The notes: generated by a model not told the origin, from the letters alone. DNA of 64,000 nt from Alligator mississippiensis (GCF_030867095.1 NC_081827.1:217437810-217501809), one strand, 5' to 3'; counted from the first letter of the stretch, positions 35,166-47,742 are shown. Translations and numbers: made by a program.

Positions 35166-35795
35166 GAGGTGGGCACAGATGGCTACCAATAGTTAATTGT
35201 CTTTTTTGTTCTAGATGCTGTAGGGAAACATTAGTGGACTTCAGGTGACATCCGCAGGAGTAAAAAATGAGACATCCTAAAGCACTCACTTCCAATCTTC
35301 CACAAGCTAAACTAAAAAAACCCAAAGAAACCAAAAAAACCAAACAAACCCCAAAAGAGAAAAGTTTAGCAAAATAACTAATGGTGGGCCACTGAGGCTG
35401 CTGCCACTTTTGTGGGAGGGAGATGCAAAAATAGCCACAGTTGACAACCAGCACTTCCCATGTGCCACTGCTGCCCAGCACAGAGTTGCCTGTTATGCCT
35501 TGGAGGTACTCTAAACCCTATCTGCATGGTACAGTGCCTTTTCATAGAGGCTCTCTGGGCCAGCTGCTAGCAGTGGAAGCTGTGATGTGGAAAAGCTGTG
35601 GAAAAGCTCAAAGAACCTGCACTGCCTTTAAGCTAGAAGAAGGTCTAAGATAACATGGAGTTATCACCCTGCTACATACAATTCATTTTAGAGTATGACT
35701 TGTGTACCTGGATGTATGAAAAGGCAAACCAATTGGTATCACAGATTAGATTCCTACTCTGGTTTAAGATACTAAGTAATACTTTGATACTATAT

Positions 35796-36025
35796 AGTGG
35801 GGATGGCCAACCTGCAGGACAGGTGCCACAAGTGACATGGATAGCCTCTTTGTGTGGCACACAGCTGACCAGGGAGGGGACAGGAAGCAGAAAGAGCAGC
35901 AGATCAGACAAGTAGCACAGAGCAAGTAGCTGAAAGCAGAGCAGCAGATCGGGCAGGGGAAGGAGATCGTGACACTCAGGGAGTCCTATGTAGCATGCAT
36001 GCAAAGCTGTGCTGGTTCTACTCAC
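35796..36025. mobile_element. Possible hAT left-end fragment
   Basis: AGTGGGGATGGCCAACCTGCAGG looks like a hAT left terminus, and CTGGTTCTACTCACTGG at the right is a weak candidate partner. Termini match poorly and no target duplication was seen. Confidence 0.25.
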
Positions 36026-36144
36026 TGGATAATGAAATCATAATTAAAAAAAAAATTACCTAATGAAGCTGTAAAAAAAACAAAACAAAACAAAAAAACT
36101 AGTTGTCATGGGGACAGACGAAATATAAAATGTTATACAAAAAA

Positions 36145-36470
36145 CTAGAACTCTTGGTTCCAAAATGATACCTTTTATTAGACCAACTGGAAAATGGCAA
36201 GAAAATTGTCCTTTTCTGCAAGCTTTCGGGATCAAAGTCCCTTTGTCAGGCTCTGGGAAAAGTGTAGATGGTACAAGATGGTAAGAAGTAATGGTAAACT
36301 TCATTTTTGAACAGAGGGAGCTGAAGATGGAAGATTGTCCCTCTGGGTCCATGAGAGTGTCTTTGTGAGCTGTGTTGAGTAGTTCTTTGATGTTTTGATC
36401 ATATAAAATGTACTTTGTGCAGTGTATATTGATTTCAATGAAGGTATTTTAAATCACTGGGTTTCATAAT
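36145..36470 (-). mobile_element. PLE fragment with terminal repeat
   Basis: On the minus strand, GCCTGACAAAGGGAC...GATCCCGAAAGCTTGC carries a hammerhead-like layout with the first box changed from CTGATGA to CTGACAA but stem II and GAAA kept. It is followed by CAGTTGGTCTAATAAAAGG. Upstream minus-strand sequence (36250-36470) probably holds decayed coding DNA of the same element. The left boundary is approximate. Confidence 0.65.
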
Positions 36471-37970
36471 TTAAATCAGCAAACAGGAAGAAAACCTTGT
36501 TTTACATCATTGACTCTAAGTTACATTTGTATTTGTATTATTTTAGTTTTTTTATTAAAGAAAGGAAAAGATTGATTTCACATTTATTGATATAATCATT
36601 AAATCAAGCTGATTTGCAACTAAATAGAACCTGTACACTAATTTGATACATTTTGCTAACTGGAAAAATATATCCATCTCTGTGCGTTTATTTAAGCTTA
36701 ACAAATATTCAGATTCTGAATGTTTACATTTTTGTTAGAAAATCATAAATGACTTATTTCATATTTACTAGATGATGTTTAATTTTTTATTCATGATGTT
36801 TATGTCAAACTGGAAATTAGTATTCAATTAACGTACAAACCACTGTATGTATTAGTTAAGAAAAACTACCTTCAATATGTTTATATGTATGTGAAGGAAA
36901 AAAGTAAGTTTATTCAGACCTGCCTGGTATGTAAACTGATTTGTGAGACAAAGAAAGCATTACCTGATTTTATTCAACTGAATCACTTGTTTCTGGTCTC
37001 CATATTTTTCAAGTTTCTGGAGCAAGTAAAATGCATCTTCTCAAATATCACTTTCCTTAATAGATTGGAGGAGCAAGTTTCCAGCCTTTCCTACTTCCAG
37101 TAGTTTTCTCAGCTTTGAGCAAGCTCATTGTGTCACTGAGCTACTTGAATGAAATGAAATTTAGAAAAGATTCCCTTTGCACATTCAAGAAGAGACTACT
37201 GATAGCAGGTTTTAAGAGCTTAGCCAATGACTTTTCAGGTCAGTGGTTTGAATCTAAAACATCAGCAAACAGCAATGTACTTTTAAGTGTTACTTTACTT
37301 AATTAAATGATTAATAGAAACTAAATTGACATACTTTCACATTTAATTTCAAATAGGATTAGATTAAAAATAGATTTAAAATAAATAAAATCACATTTGA
37401 ATTTTTTACTCCTTGATTTTTTTTATCTAGACTGTTTATGTTTTAAATACGTAGCTTTTATTATTCATCTTGATCTTCAATTATTAAAATAATATAAAAA
37501 TAAAGCAGTTTGTTACACTATCAGTTCTTATTAAAATAGCTTTGTTCATCCGTTTGCTTTTTTATGTTTTTCCACTTCTACTCTAAAGTTAATCACTGCT
37601 ATCCTCTGAGATTGTTTAAATCCTGGCATCTATATGTTACAACTAAAAATGTGTGGGGGAGGGAGGATGGTGGGGGGGGGGGACGGACAAACTTCTATGT
37701 TACAATGAAAGTATGAACAAACAACCGGTTTGCAGTGAGTTAAAAGGGAGAGGAATTTACTACAGAGCAACTGGCAGATGGGAAATCTGTCTGCTCCTAC
37801 CCTACTACAGTAAGTAAAATCTAAACTGAGACACTATGCCTATGCTTCATTAAGGGGTAAGCTACTTTGTGGTAAGACCCTGTTGCTGAATAAGTCACTG
37901 CAACTTCATTGTTTGAGCCCTAAGATAAGCTACTTCCATGGGCCACCCAACACACTTTATAGTGACTATT
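36471..37970. other. No gene seen; AT-rich, repeat-poor DNA
   Basis: No coding exon was recognised. A G-rich tract lies at 37650-37690. Low repeat content and AT richness fit gene-desert or intronic DNA. Confidence 0.55.
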
Positions 37971-39063
37971 TGTCACGGCAGGATCCTGTAGGAGGGCCGT
38001 GATCTCCTCAAGGCCCCCTTCCCGTGCCAAGTTGGCCCAAGGGCACTCTCAGATTCTCGCCTGCCACATCTTTGGTGTTCAAATATATTAGGGAGGCTGC
38101 CTTTTATGCCCTCTTGGTCACTTCGATGGACACTAAGACCCTGTGGTTTCCCGGACCCCTCGTGGGTCCCGCTCTACAATGGGTGCTTCAAGGGCACCCT
38201 AGCCTTATGGGCTATGCGTGGCTCCAACCACCCCAATACCATGCCCCAAGTCTTGCAGATATAATGGATGTTATTCTGCCCTGTCTTGCAGGGCCTTCTC
38301 AGTAGCACTGCCCACGCTCGCAGGGCCTTCTCAGTAGCACTGCCCACTCTCGCAGGGCCTCTGCCCTCTCTCCAAGGCTTTCCAGTAAAGCTGCCCTCTC
38401 TCCAGGGCTTCCCAGTAACGCTGCCCTCCTCTGGGGCCTTCTCTGTAATGCCGCCCCCTTCTCCGGGGTTCCCCGCAATGCTGCCCCCTTCTCCAGGGCT
38501 CACCGCACTGCTACCCCCTTCTCTGGGGCTCACCACACTGCTACCCCCTTCTCTGGGGCTCACCGCACCCGCACTGGGGCTTCTTAGCAACGCCTCCTTC
38601 TCTGGGGCTTCTCAGCTGCCCCTCTCTGGGGCTGGGGTCTGTGCACCCCCAATGCTGCACCCTTGCTGGTGCTGGGGTTCTCACACTGCTGTGAGTCCCC
38701 TATGAGGCCTCCTCCAACCCCTAATAACCTCACCTAAACCACTGGTGTAACAAATAGCAACACAAAACACAAGCCCCTAGGCTATAACTATGCTCAAGCC
38801 TACCGGGAAATACTCCATCCCTTCCACGAAAGAGCTCCTTCCTCTCTGGCTGCTGGCAGGGAACTCCCTCTGGCCTCAGCTCCTATGGTTTATAAGGGAG
38901 CTAGGCCCTGCCCCTTTCAATCAGCTGACCACTGGCAGATACGATCTCTTGCTCCCTCCAGTTGCCCTGGCAACCAACAGCTGGGCTCCTTATTGACTGC
39001 TAGGGCTCTTTCCCTAGCAGTTTTCCCCTCTTCAGCAGCAGGGCACCTAAGTGCTCTGCGACA
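37971..39063 (-). mobile_element. Solo LTR, minus strand, perfect 5-bp TSD
   Basis: Read on the minus strand it begins TGTCGCAGAGCAC and ends CCTGCCGTGACA. The exact target duplication CTATT lies at 37966-37970 and 39064-39068. The TATA-like box TTATAAA is at 38889-38895 (minus strand). Size, ends and the internal GGCAGGCGAG segment place it with the LTR at 21307-22378. It contains a 30-33 bp minisatellite. No internal genes, so it is a solo LTR. Confidence 0.88.
38287..38575. repeat. Minisatellite inside LTR, about 30-33 bp unit
   Basis: About nine variants of a CTCTCCAGGGCTTCCCAGTA-like unit followed by a CACTGCC/GCTGCCCCC segment lie in tandem. The last units near 38480-38560 are almost identical, while the first are diverged. 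It yields repetitive peptide frames on both strands that I do not regard as genes. Confidence 0.85.
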
Positions 39064-39281
39064 CTATTTATTTCCATATTCAGTATGTAAGCTGCCTGAA
39101 GCAGGACCTGTATCCCTCTCTCTGTTTTACATAGTTGTGGAATGCTTAATTAATGCATCTAGTGTCTGGCTTATCCCATCTTTTGTGAACTTATACGTGT
39201 GTGTGTGTGTTTGTGCAACATGAGTAAAGTAATATATAAAAATGAGGAATACACCTTTATACAGTATACAATGTAATGAGC

Positions 39282-39553
39282 TATAGATTCATAGTTTGTA
39301 AGGTCGGAAGGGACCTGAGTAGATCATCAAGTCCGACCCCCTGCCATGGCAGGAAAGAGTACTGGGGTCAAACGACCCCAGTGAGGTGTTCATCCAGCCT
39401 CCTCTTAAAGACACCCAGGGTAGAAGCCATCACCACTTCTCTTAGAAGTTGGTTCCAGATCCTAGCCACCCTGACAGTGAAGTAGCACCTCCTGATATCT
39501 AGCCTAAATCTAGCCTCTGCCAGCTTGTGACCGTTAATTCTTGTCACTCCTGG
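39282..39553 (-). mobile_element. CR1 LINE 3' fragment
   Basis: The reverse-oriented CR1 tail (TAGATTCATAGTTTGTAAGG) is followed by GGTCGGAAGGGACCTGAG and remnants of the C-terminal coding region: on the minus strand a GHKLAEARFRLDIR-like segment and a WNQLLREVV-like segment can be read. The 5' part is missing. Confidence 0.88.
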
Positions 39554-41125
39554 GACTTCTATGTTTTAGAAGTAAACGGAAATCAATCAGTCAGTACAGC
39601 AGCATGTATGTTGCTAGGCCTGGCATATATGTGTACTTCTTGAAACAGAGTTATTTGGGAAACCAGCTCTCCCTGTGTGGTCTCTCTTTACTGTTCTTGT
39701 TGTATAAAGAGCCAAAAATCCATGGGAAAGATTTTCAAAGGAATATTTAGACACCCAGCTCCCATGGGAGCAAAGGGGTTTGGCAGTCTAGTCACCTTTT
39801 ACAAATGTTTTTTGTGTGCTAAAATATCTGCACAGAAATTTCCCAGAAGTTTCTTGCCTTCAAAATTATGTACAAGGAAATCTTGGTACATGAGGTAAAC
39901 GTGTGTGTTTATTGGGTTTATTATAGAATCCCCAAAGACTGCTCAATCAGTACTGGCGTGGATGACTGAATATTGCAACGGCCAAAGGCTTGTTCCACTG
40001 CCAGGGACAGACTATCTTTATTTGAAATGTTTGTTTTTATTTTGGAAAAGAGATTAACAAGAAAAAAGTTTTAAAACTGCAAGGAGGCCTATTAATTACA
40101 TGTGATCACAGTGGCCTGGTATGAACTTCAGGGCCTCATATAGGAACGTATGAATGGAAGGGGTCTGTAGGGCCAATAAATTAATTCCCCAAAGAGTTGC
40201 TGAACTGGAGTTGTGGGTATTTGGGATCTATGAAAAAGGTCTTCATTGTCACTGTGTATTCTATTTGGATGAGGTGGAACTCTTTAATCCCCTTGCACAG
40301 TATTTTTTCATCTCCATAAGATTTCTCATAAAATTAAATGATACTTTTGGATGTGAGCGCTATCTTAATATTAAAAAAATCATACTTCCACGGCTCATTA
40401 GAATTTACAAGTCTTCTTAAATATTGCTTTCACAAAGCCATAACTAATGTGATTTATTTTCTTTTATATTAAATTATGTACTTGCTGTTAATCTACAACT
40501 AAAGATAAGTCTCCAAATGAAATTTTCAGTTTCTAATCAGATTGTCAACTATGGCAGCTCTGGTTTCTAGTACTACTTGGAGAGATCTCTGGAAAATAAA
40601 ACTTGCTGAGTTAAAGGTAGGCTGGCTGGGAGGGTTAACAAGCGGAGAAGGATTTAACAAAAAGCTTAATTCTCTTCCTCTCAGCACCAGTAATTCAGAG
40701 CATTACAAACTCACATTGTTCCCTGTTACATCCTATCTTATATTTCCACATGCAGGATATAGCTGGAGGCATGTACAGTTTCCCTATGCTGCAATGTCCC
40801 ACTTCACACAGCTGAGAAGACTGAGTGAACATTCAAGAGATGATTTCAGTCTTTCCTAAAGATTTGGATTTGGATGCATTTTCATATCAAGTACTTTCTG
40901 TTTGCTACAGGAATTCCAAGGAATGCCAAGAAATGGTCCTCTTAATGATAAGTAAGACTTACAATGAACTATAAAAGTTTTTCCTCATTAGACATTTTGC
41001 TATTAAGTAGGTTTTGGCACCACCCTTCAGGAGACATGTAAGGACCGTGAATCATAAGTAAAAGGAGGAATGTTTTCCAGCCCAAAGTTAGGCACCTATA
41101 TGCAGCAGAATGGCAGAGCTTAACC
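39554..41125. other. No gene seen
   Basis: AT-rich DNA without recognised coding sequence or repeat. Confidence 0.55.
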
Positions 41126-41423
41126 CAGTGATTCTCAGCCAGGGTGATATGGCATCCTGTGAAGTATTAGCACAGTTAGATATTCAAACCCCTGTTTGAT
41201 TCACATGAGTCACAAAATAAAACAAGATATCTTTAATTGGTTTTGGCATTATGGATTCCTATCTGGACTAATGCCGTCTTTCTTAGCCCTTTGCAACAGA
41301 AGCACTGCTCTATTATTTTTTCTGTATTATAAACCAAGTGAAAACTAAGAGCTGGCATTTTCCAAGGGGTTCCTTGAGTCTAATGATGGATGCCTTAAAC
41401 CAAAAAAGGTTGAGAACTACTAG
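41126..41423. mobile_element. hAT-like MITE, about 298 bp
   Basis: The left end CAGTGATTCTCAGCC and the right end, in reverse CTAGTAGTTCTCAACC, are of the (CAGTGNTTCTCAACC) hAT type seen at 13259 and 42901. The flanks CTTAACCC and TTTAAGCC are an imperfect 8-bp pair. There is no coding capacity. Confidence 0.6.
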
Positions 41424-42900
41424 TTTAAGCCATGCCCTTTATCATCAGTATTTTTACAGCCTTAGACAGGTCCCTAGTCAGTGTAAACCCTTTTTCAAGA
41501 TGTCTAACTCCCCATGCACTACATAGGGAGCCTAGGCATCTAGGTGAGACCTGTGAATTCTCTTCTGGAATCAAGGCACCTAAATATTACTAGTTTAGTA
41601 CTCAGCATTCGGAGCCTAAGTTTATTCGTCCATCTAGCCCTAAAGTCTTTGGCTCCAGTGGAGAGAAGTTTCCTATAGTGTTTGTTTTATTAGGATAGGT
41701 AAACATGATGTAAGTGAATGCATTACCAGTACTTCAAACAATTCCTAAGTACCACATGTGGATCTTTTATGGTATTTATTTTTGATAATTATTCTGAAAT
41801 CCTAAGAATTTACAAAGTTACATTTTTTTCACAGTGTACTACTTGAGTTATATATGAATGCTTACTATTTGTAACTTCAGGATATTAATATAATTTAGCA
41901 AACTTGCATTGCTTTCTAAATTCATTTGTTTAAAACTGTATCTTATCTATGCTTTGTAGTAACAACTTGTGACTAAACTGGTTATGCTTTTGAAAGTGTA
42001 GACAAAACAATTTAAAAACATAATTAGCATTGCAATTGGATACTGCAGGGCATATGCACTGCTGAGCAATGGTATTATCTTAAATCACTCATGGCACTGC
42101 ATCATTTAAAGCTTTCTAATGTTTTTATGTGAGGAGTTGTTCTGTAGCAGCACCACCCTACTAATTAACTGATTCCCAAATACATTGTTTCATGTTAATA
42201 ATAATATAAGGTGTAAATCATAGCCTTCAACCTGGTAAAATGTTTATCCTGATACTCCCAGAACCGAAAAGATTACGTGAATAGAAAATAATGCTAGCAA
42301 TTATGAATGCATGGTTTAACAAATCCAGTATTAATCATCATGGGACTTATTACATTACTCCAGAATATGTCCCAACAAGACAAAAGATCACAAAATATGT
42401 AAATGTCTGCAATATACATGTTAAGAAAAAGAGAAATATGGAAGAAAATAAATATTAAGGGCCTTCTCTTGCAATCATTACTCCTATGTGCAACGGTGGT
42501 TACTGTGACAAGCCACTTCAGTAGAAGTAAAATTAGTAAGTACTTAACCCAGTAGTAAGTGTTTGCATGATAAGGCTACCGTATTATATCATATGCTGAA
42601 AGAATACATTTCTGCATGAAGTAAAAGCATTAAAAGGCAGCCTGTCAATGATGTTATTTTAAAAACAAGGATTTCTTTTTCCACTGGGGTGAAATACAGT
42701 TTTGTGCAGATAGCCAGCCCAAAGACTATACACCACATAACTAAAGTTACTAAAACTTAGTTTTATGAGGTCAATAAAAAACTAACAGGGAATGATGCTA
42801 ATGTACATGTATTATAACATAAATGAATCAATCATTACATACTTTTCTAAGTAGTCACCCTGTTCTTCTGCCAATGTCTCACTAAGGCTGTTATTTTAGA
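41424..42900. other. No gene seen; AT-rich DNA
   Basis: No coding exon or identifiable repeat. Confidence 0.55.
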
Positions 42901-43281
42901 CCGGGGTCTCAACCTTTTTAGATTCAAGGCACCTCTTCCCTAATTTTTCTTAATTCAGCAGTGCTTCATTTCAAAATTGAATTTCACTTTGGTTTTTTTT
43001 TACTACAGAAATAACAGCAATTCTTCTGTTACAAAGAATGCACAAGGCCATAGCATGTCAGAATATATTTGACACTATGGATTTCTATTTGAAATCTCTG
43101 GCCACGTTCATACATGAAGTACGTACGGTTCATGTATGAAACCACAAACCATATGCAGTGAACATTAAGACATGTGCTGCTCTGCTAATTTCCAGTGCGG
43201 AGTCAAAATGCTACCAGGACTTCCCAGTAGTAAAAAAGAAGCACCAAAAAAAAAAGCAGCACAAAGCATGCAAAAAAATGT

Positions 43282-43836
43282 GTGTGCTGGGACAAATGGA
43301 GGCCTGGTCCTCCAGCTTTAATGCTGTTTGTGCCCCTGCTGCTTTACAGACAGCACATCTGCCAGGGGAGAGGCCACTGTCCAGTGCCTGGAAGCCACCC
43401 ACCCTCTCTCAGGCACTCCAGGGGCCATCCAGATGTACTGCCTGCGCTGGGAGCATCGCACATGCTGGGACAGTATCCAGGAGGAGCTGCTCCTGACAGA
43501 GTGGGCATGCCTCAGGAGGGCAAAGCATACTGCCAGCAGGTCCTGGCCAAGTTCTGCCCCTGCTGCCATGACCAGGCCCTTGTTCTGGAGGATGTGTGGA
43601 CCAGAAGGGTGGCCCTGAAGCAGCTGGTGGCAGAGATAAGAGAAAAGCAAAAGCTGGCATGGGACAGCTATGAGGAGCTGAAGCAACTGCAGGCCTCCAT
43701 TGCCATTGCTGTCTAGGAGGAGCGCAGGGTGTTGCAGCAGATCCTGGCTGCCATCCCCACCTCAATCATTTCTGCTGCTGTGCCCCAGCTCAGGCCAGCC
43801 CCTGCACAGGCACCTGGCCACCATAGCTAGCCTACG
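43282..43836 (+). pseudogene. Decayed ORF of the Harbinger-like element
   Basis: The frame reads ALVLEDVWTRRVALKQLVAEIREKQKLAWDSYEELKQLQASIAIAV up to a TAG at 43714. It then continues in the same frame with EERRVLQQILAAIP, so the stop looks like an inactivating mutation. The heptad-like Leu/Ile pattern suggests a coiled coil. Second ORFs of Harbinger elements often encode a Myb/SANT-like DNA-binding protein with a helical C-terminus. I cannot identify a Myb domain here, so that assignment is only contextual. Confidence 0.35.
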
Positions 43837-44595
43837 GCTGGGGCCTCACCAGGGGCAGGGCCCAGCTAGGAGCATTTTGCCTGGCTGGTGGTTCAGCTGG
43901 ACCCCAGCAGGGCCCACAGGCCCACTGCAGCCACAGAGTGCCACTCCTGCCTCTCCACTTCCTGGTCTGAGGCCTAGCTGCAGCATTTGCCTCTGAGAAG
44001 GAGTGCCTGCCCTTCTCCCCAGAGCAGCCAGGGCCCCGGCCACGTTGGCATGGCCCCCATAGGGTGGTGGCACACAGGGCTAAGGGGCCACCAACCCGAT
44101 TCCTCCCTGTGCCTCCTCACCTGTGTTTCCCCTGCCCCTAAGCACCCTCTCTTTTCCCCCTGGTGCTTGTGTAAATAGTTGCCATTTATTTCTGATTTGG
44201 ATGGGTTTGTGAATGGGGGGTGGGGGGTGGAGGGGTTGTGGAGGGTCTCGTGCAGGGTACTATTGGAAGTTGAGTTGTTGCTGTTGGGGAAGTTTTGGGG
44301 AGAGGGAATAAAGTTGCTTTTGTTTTCATAACAACCACACTGCCTATGTTGTTGCAGCCCTGGCCATGGGTAGGGATGGAAGGCCCTGGGCTGGTGGTTT
44401 TCCCAGATGTGACCTATTTTTTAGCACCTTGTGCTGTCAGGGTGGGTTTTTAAAATAAGAGCAAATGTCCAAGTTTTTTGCTCTTCCTTTGCTCTCCCAG
44501 GATGGCTGCATGGGGCTGGGAGCAGTGGGCAAGGTGATTGGCTGCTGGGGGTCACGTGCTCCCTGTGCAGGCCCTGGCAAGCCAGGTAAAGAGAC

Positions 44596-44597
<2 letters not shown>

Positions 44598-44637
<40 letters not shown>
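44598..44637. repeat. (TG)n microsatellite
   Basis: Twenty uninterrupted TG units sit inside the Harbinger-like element. Confidence 0.97.
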
Positions 44638-44640
<3 letters not shown>

Positions 44641-46241
44641 GTGCACACGTGCTGCTTAGTCAGCAGGACTGGGGGACAGGGGCTGTGGGTCCAGAGTGCA
44701 GGGCACTGGCAACACTGTGGGGCAGGAGGTTGCGGTTCAGGAGTGAGGGGGTCTGACAGGGCTGGGAGCAGGGGACTGAGGGTTGGGAATGAGGGGCATC
44801 AGCAGCACTGGGGGGGCAGGGGCTTAGGAGTGAGGGGCAGAGGCAGGGCATGGGCATATCGCTGCCCCCCCCAATTATATGCCCCTCCCCCCTACCTCCT
44901 CTCCCCTTCCTCTCCCAGGTGTCTTCTTTTTTGATGCTGGAAATATGGTAGCCCTAAGTGGGGTGGGCCTGCAGATGGATGCTGATGGCCTTACACACTC
45001 TGACTCCCACATGCCACCATCAGAGAGGGTGGTTCTTACCTGCAACAATGTTCCTGGCTGGCCAGCTCTGCTACCACTGCCATTGGATGCACCGTGATGC
45101 ACCGTGGTGCACACATGGCTGGATGCAACCATGGGGCCGCAGGTCTGAGGGGGCGGGCTATAGCAGATGGCAGCAGGTTTCAGCAAGGTGGCAATCCCCA
45201 CTGCCAGACTGCTGCAGTGGGTACAGGGTGCAGGGTCCACTCTCGGTCAGGGCTGCCATGGCAGTCCAGCTGGCACAGGGGGCTAGTATTCCCAGACACC
45301 AACTGACTCGTCCTGAGAAGCTCCTAAGAGCAGGTAGCCCTGAGCTGCGCACCAGGCCACCAGTTTAAAATTCCTGCTGACCTAAGAAATGCCAATATTG
45401 TTACCATTTTTAAAAAGCAGTTTATATTGCTGGGGCAAGCACAGGTGCTGGCCCCAGCCTTCAGCTCCCCCTGGCTGAAGAGCCAGGAAGAGCTGGGCAA
45501 GGGCAAATTGCCCCAAGTGGCACAATTTGTCACATGACAAAGCACACATTTAGGCACATAGGCTGTGGCACAAATTGCCATCACTATTTGTGCCACTACA
45601 AGTGCATACCAGTGCATGTGTGAACGTGGCCTCTGTGTTTCTCTTGTGAATTGTGTAGGGCTTTGCACATGTAATAGTGATAATATTGCATGGTAACTAA
45701 CAGCACCCTTAAAAGAATCTCACTACACCCCATGGTGCCCCAGTGTCCTGGTTGAGATTACTGTTCTAGTGAAATATAATTTTGCATGCTCCTCAATCAC
45801 CTTGCACTTCATTTTACACTTGAATCTTCTTTCTTCCAAAGGCTTCCTTCAGAGGAACAAACAGCTGGCAGTTACTTGGAACACAGTCAGGCTTGTGAGT
45901 GTGATCTCAGGGAGGACCACAGTTCCAAGGTTTTTGCTGGTTTCCCTGGTCATGTGAGCAGTATGCAGAAAAGAGTTCTTGTAAAGGAGCAGTGCTTCTT
46001 TCATTAGCATTTCACAATGCCACCTTTGAGTGCCTAACAACAAATTCTCACTGGGTAATTTGTGATAATATTCTCTGTCCTTTGCCCAAGAACTCTAAAA
46101 CAAGGAAGCTATTAGTGTCCCAGTAGCATGTTAGGGGAGGATTTCATTGCCATTCATGTCCTTTGTAATGAAGAAAAAAAAAGCCAGATCAGAGAATTAA
46201 ATTCTTCCTTGGTACAAATAAGAACCTGTCATTATTATAAC

Positions 46242-46696
46242 CAGGGCCAGCCTTAGGGAAAATGGCACCTTGGGCAAACTTGTATTTTGGAATCCTTTCT
46301 TTGAGTTTAAGTATGTACTACTAGTAGCGGAAATAAAGTCATTTTCAAAATAAAGTCCCAGGGGGAGCTGCTGGGCTGGGTTGGGAGACTTGCATGGGGG
46401 AGCACTGCTGCTGCTGTACAGAAGCAAGGTGGGTGGACTGAAGCAGGCACCACCCCACCTGCACGTGCCCAGCTGGCTCCTTCTGAACAACAGATGAAGG
46501 TGGGTATGCAGGCTGGGCTGGGTGCTACTCCTACTGCCTTGGGCAGGGATTAACTAGGGCAGGATAGGGAGAGAGTGTTGGCTGCTCCTCTGCGTGTGTG
46601 TGTGTGTGTGTGTGCGTGGGCGCGCGCATGTGTATGTGTGTGGCACCCCTTGACAACAGTGGTCTGGGCAGTTACCCATCTGTAAGTTCAGCCCTG
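46242..46696. mobile_element. hAT-like MITE, 455 bp
   Basis: The termini are CAGGGCCAGCCTTAGG and, in reverse on the right, CAGGGCTGAACTTACA. The flanks ATTATAAC (46234-46241) and TTTATAAC (46697-46704) match at seven of eight positions. The right half carries a TG/CG-rich microsatellite at about 46592-46640. It is non-coding. Confidence 0.78.
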
Positions 46697-47270
46697 TTTA
46701 TAACTGTGAGTGAAATACAGGAGATGGCAGCAAAGTCATCAGTCACCACATTCCTTGTATTGGTATTCAAACAAGAAGTACTACATGCAGAGTATATTGC
46801 TAGTCATATTTCCTGTGTTATAATATCTGATGTCATATTATTTTCTGGTCCCCCTACATAAAAAGATTTTATGGCCCTAATTCTGATTGGTGTGGGCAAA
46901 CTCTTACACAGCCACACTTATGGCAATGAGACTTGATTGAAAACACATGGGAACCTCATCTGTACAGGTCTAACTGAAAAATGAAGTCTCCATTTTAATA
47001 TAAATGTCAAATAATATTATTCTATTAAATTGATGACTTTGCCATAGCTTTGTTAGTATGGATTTGTCCAGATCAAATCTGGACTCTTAACCTTTGCTTT
47101 GCATAGGAGTAGCCATACCAATCCTTGTTATACACCTTCCCACCTTAAAAATCACGTATGAACAGCCCTCTGAGAACTAGATTCTGATCCTGTTGGTTGC
47201 ACCAAATGTTAATGAGCTTCTTTGCTGGGTTCTGCCAAAAATATTGTTAAAAAACATAACATCATTGCCC

Positions 47271-47742
47271 TTATGTGTGTACAACAGAAGAAGAATAAAA
47301 TTGTCTAATTCTGCATGGGTGCAGGTTACCAGTAAGAAAGCTACTAGTGCAGGCTGCCAGTAAAAGCTACATCAAATTTTGAACCTGTGCACTTTAAAAG
47401 GACAAAGTTAATGATAAATATTATGATAAATATAGTCTGCCAACCACTGCAGCTGCAGAAAAACACCCCAGATGCCAATCTCAATGATGGTGTTTTTGCT
47501 TCAGTTTAACTAGCCTTGCAGGAAGTGGCATAACAAGGTGGCTGGGTACCTGGGGCTGCTGCCACTCACAGAGGCAGAAAGAGGCAGAAAGCTATTTATC
47601 ATTAGCTTTGTCCTTTTAAAGTGCACAGGTTCAAAATTTGATGTAGCTTTTACTGGCAACCCGCACTAGTAGCTTTCTTACTGGTAACCTGCACCCGTGC
47701 AGAATTAGAAAATTTTATTCTTCTTCTGTTGTGCACACATAA
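47271..47742. repeat. Long inverted repeat, 150-bp arms, about 172-bp spacer
   Basis: The left arm at 47271-47420 (TTATGTGTGTACAACAG... to ...GATAAATA) is inverted at 47593-47742. By eye only about six positions differ in 150. The spacer is unrelated and contains CTGCAGCTGCAG and a doublet GAGGCAGAAA. The right arm ends exactly where the CR1 copy at 47743 begins. It could be a foldback DNA element or an inverted duplication made when the CR1 inserted. Confidence 0.9.

Larger units (their letters stand above)
43100..45631. mobile_element. PIF/Harbinger-like DNA transposon, 2.5 kb
   Basis: The terminal inverted repeats GGCCACGTTCATACATG and, in reverse on the right, GGCCACGTTCACACATG match at 16 of 17 positions. 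The 3-bp target TCT is repeated on both sides (43097-43099, 45632-45634), the duplication length typical of PIF/Harbinger. The left third contains a decayed frame with a coiled-coil-like C-terminus, then AATAAA near 44308. A (TG)n-bearing fragment ending GGAAATATGGTAGCCCTA (about 44440-44957) lies in the middle. No DDE transposase was recognised, so it would depend on another copy. Confidence 0.7.
42901..45763. mobile_element. hAT-like element split by a Harbinger-like insertion
   Basis: The left end CCGGGGTCTCAACC and the right end, in reverse CAGTAATCTCAACC, are diverged hAT-type termini. The flanks (TTTTAGAC and TTCTAGTG) only partly match. Removing the nested element at 43100-45631 leaves about 331 bp, close to the size of the MITE at 41126-41423. 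Confidence 0.6.

Noticed and set aside
35796..36025. Complete hAT element
   Set aside because: Only the left end is convincing; termini and flanks do not match, so it is kept only as a low-confidence fragment.
38174..38705. 138- and 145-codon repetitive frames on opposite strands
   Set aside because: Both are translations of the LTR minisatellite.
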